Origin: Hyphomicrobiales bacterium
Lineage (GTDB): Bacteria > Pseudomonadota > Alphaproteobacteria > Rhizobiales > Beijerinckiaceae
Length of the DNA: 5,647 nucleotides
Assembly: GCA_025363375.1 (NCBI GenBank)
Contig: JANYDZ010000240.1
Span: forward strand, 1 to 5,647
Direction: 5' to 3'
In this document: positions 4,786-5,647 of the stretch, one piece after another
How the letters are laid out: each line of letters opens with the position of its first letter
Position numbering within the stretch: the stretch's first letter is position 1
The notes under the pieces: generated by a model
What the model saw: only the letters and a program-made list of their open reading frames with translations
What the model was told of the DNA's origin: nothing
Databases searched by the model: none
Program-made: the position numbers and the translations under genes

Positions 4786-5647
4786 TTAAGGCGACAGAGC
4801 GATTTCCGCCGGCAAAGCCCGTCCCTCGATGCGTTTCTTCAGCTTCATCAACTCCCCGCCGGCGTGGTCCATGAAGGCCCGCACGCGCGCGGAATCGCGC
4901 AGATCGGCGTGGGTCAACAACCACAATGTTTCGCCCACCTTCGTCAAATCCAAATTCCCGAGGCGCACGAGATCGCGGGACGCGTCGCCAATGAAACACG
5001 GCAAAAGACCCACGCCGAGGCCCGCGGCGACGGCTTCGGCCATGCCGAGCACGGTGTCGACACGATAGACAATGCGCCGGGCGCCTATGTTGGCGTTGAG
5101 CCACTGGCCGGCGGAGAGGTGCGCAAGCCTGTCGCTGAACCCCACCCAGAGCGCGTTCTCCCCGTCGACGGCGCGGCCCTGTTCAAGCCAACGCCGCCCG
5201 GCGTATCTGGCCCAGCCAAAACGCGCGATGCGTCGCCCAATGAGGGTTTCCGGGGGTTCGATCGTCGCCCTGATCGCAATATCGGCGTCGCGCTTTGACA
5301 GGTTGAGCGAGTTGTTGCCAATCGCGATGTCAAGCCTGATGTCCGGATACGCGTCTCGAAAGCTGGCGAATACCGGCGTCAACAGGTGTACCAGCAACGC
5401 GTCGTTGGTGGCGACACGCAGATCGCCGGCGGGTTTCACGTCGCGTCCGGCGATCTTGCGTTCGAAATCGACGATTTCAACATCCATGCGGCCGGCGAGG
5501 CTGATCATCTCCTCGCCGGCGGCCGTTGGCGCGTAGCCAGAGCGACTGCGTTCGAAGAGCCGCGTTCCCAAAGTGGATTCAAGGGCGCCGAGGCGACGGA
5601 ACAAGGTCGAATGGTTAAGCCCCAGCGCCTCCGAAGCTCCAACCAGC
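4786..5647 (-). CDS. LysR-type transcriptional regulator, N terminus cut off
   Basis: The gene runs leftward from beyond the right edge to a TAA at 4786-4788; 286 residues are visible. An apparent TTG start at 5604 is internal, because the same frame continues upstream as LVGASEALGLNHST, the middle of the helix-turn-helix. The recognition-helix region reads NHSTLFRRLGALES, then LGTRLFERSRSGYAPTAAGEE, the usual LysR wing and linker start. The effector-binding domain begins near visible residue 74 (GDLRVAT) and contains RDADIAIR (119-126), typical of the LysR substrate fold. Given a full family length near 300 residues, only about 15-20 N-terminal residues are missing. The HST-F-RR recognition helix marks a subgroup often next to genes it does not regulate. 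Here it converges on the RTX gene, so it is not divergent from a recognisable target in the window. The inducer is unknown. Confidence 0.92.
   Translation of the reverse strand, partial: LVGASEALGLNHSTLFRRLGALESTLGTRLFERSRSGYAPTAAGEEMISLAGRMDVEIVDFERKIAGRDVKPAGDLRVATNDALLVHLLTPVFASFRDAYPDIRLDIAIGNNSLNLSKRDADIAIRATIEPPETLIGRRIARFGWARYAGRRWLEQGRAVDGENALWVGFSDRLAHLSAGQWLNANIGARRIVYRVDTVLGMAEAVAAGLGVGLLPCFIGDASRDLVRLGNLDLTKVGETLWLLTHADLRDSARVRAFMDHAGGELMKLKKRIEGRALPAEIALSP

Overview
This is a GC-rich, densely coding bacterial chromosomal segment. Codon use and gene content (OsmC, periplasmic PEBP-like protein, RidA-family deaminase, PdxA-like dehydrogenase, RTX protein, LysR regulator) suggest a proteobacterium. 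An alphaproteobacterium of the Hyphomicrobiales/Rhizobiales is most likely; that placement is an inference from style and has not been tested by a search. No rRNA, tRNA, CRISPR array, transposase or phage gene was seen.

Layout, left to right. (1) The last 39 codons of an OsmC-family gene (+, ends at 122). (2) A 255-bp gap with a 13-bp tandem duplication and a nested inverted-repeat structure. (3) A secreted YbhB/YbcL-type (PEBP family) protein (+, 378-998). (4) A strong, probably bidirectional terminator with a UUCG loop between converging genes (1022-1049). (5) A RidA-superfamily protein resembling 2-aminomuconate deaminase (-, 1063-1485). (6) A 124-bp divergent promoter region with a 14-bp perfect palindrome. 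(7) A PdxA-family dehydrogenase (+, 1610-2596) that keeps the metal-binding histidines but appears to lack several substrate/phosphate-binding residues of authentic PdxA. (8) A 253-bp gap opening with a 16-bp direct repeat. (9) A 630-residue extracellular-type protein (+, 2850-4742): a right-handed beta-helix, a degenerate RTX/serralysin-C-like module, six canonical RTX nonapeptides and a type I secretion-like C terminus. (10) A LysR-type regulator (-, 4786 to beyond the right edge), converging on the RTX gene.

No single pathway joins these genes. The divergent deaminase-like and PdxA-like genes may share regulation and could belong to one catabolic route, because both families have members in aromatic-compound degradation; this is inference. 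The RTX protein has no transporter genes beside it, so it would have to be exported by a type I system encoded elsewhere. I found no convincing new multigene system. The most distinctive items are the PdxA-like enzyme with altered substrate residues, the two-module RTX/beta-helix protein, and the two intergenic repeat structures.
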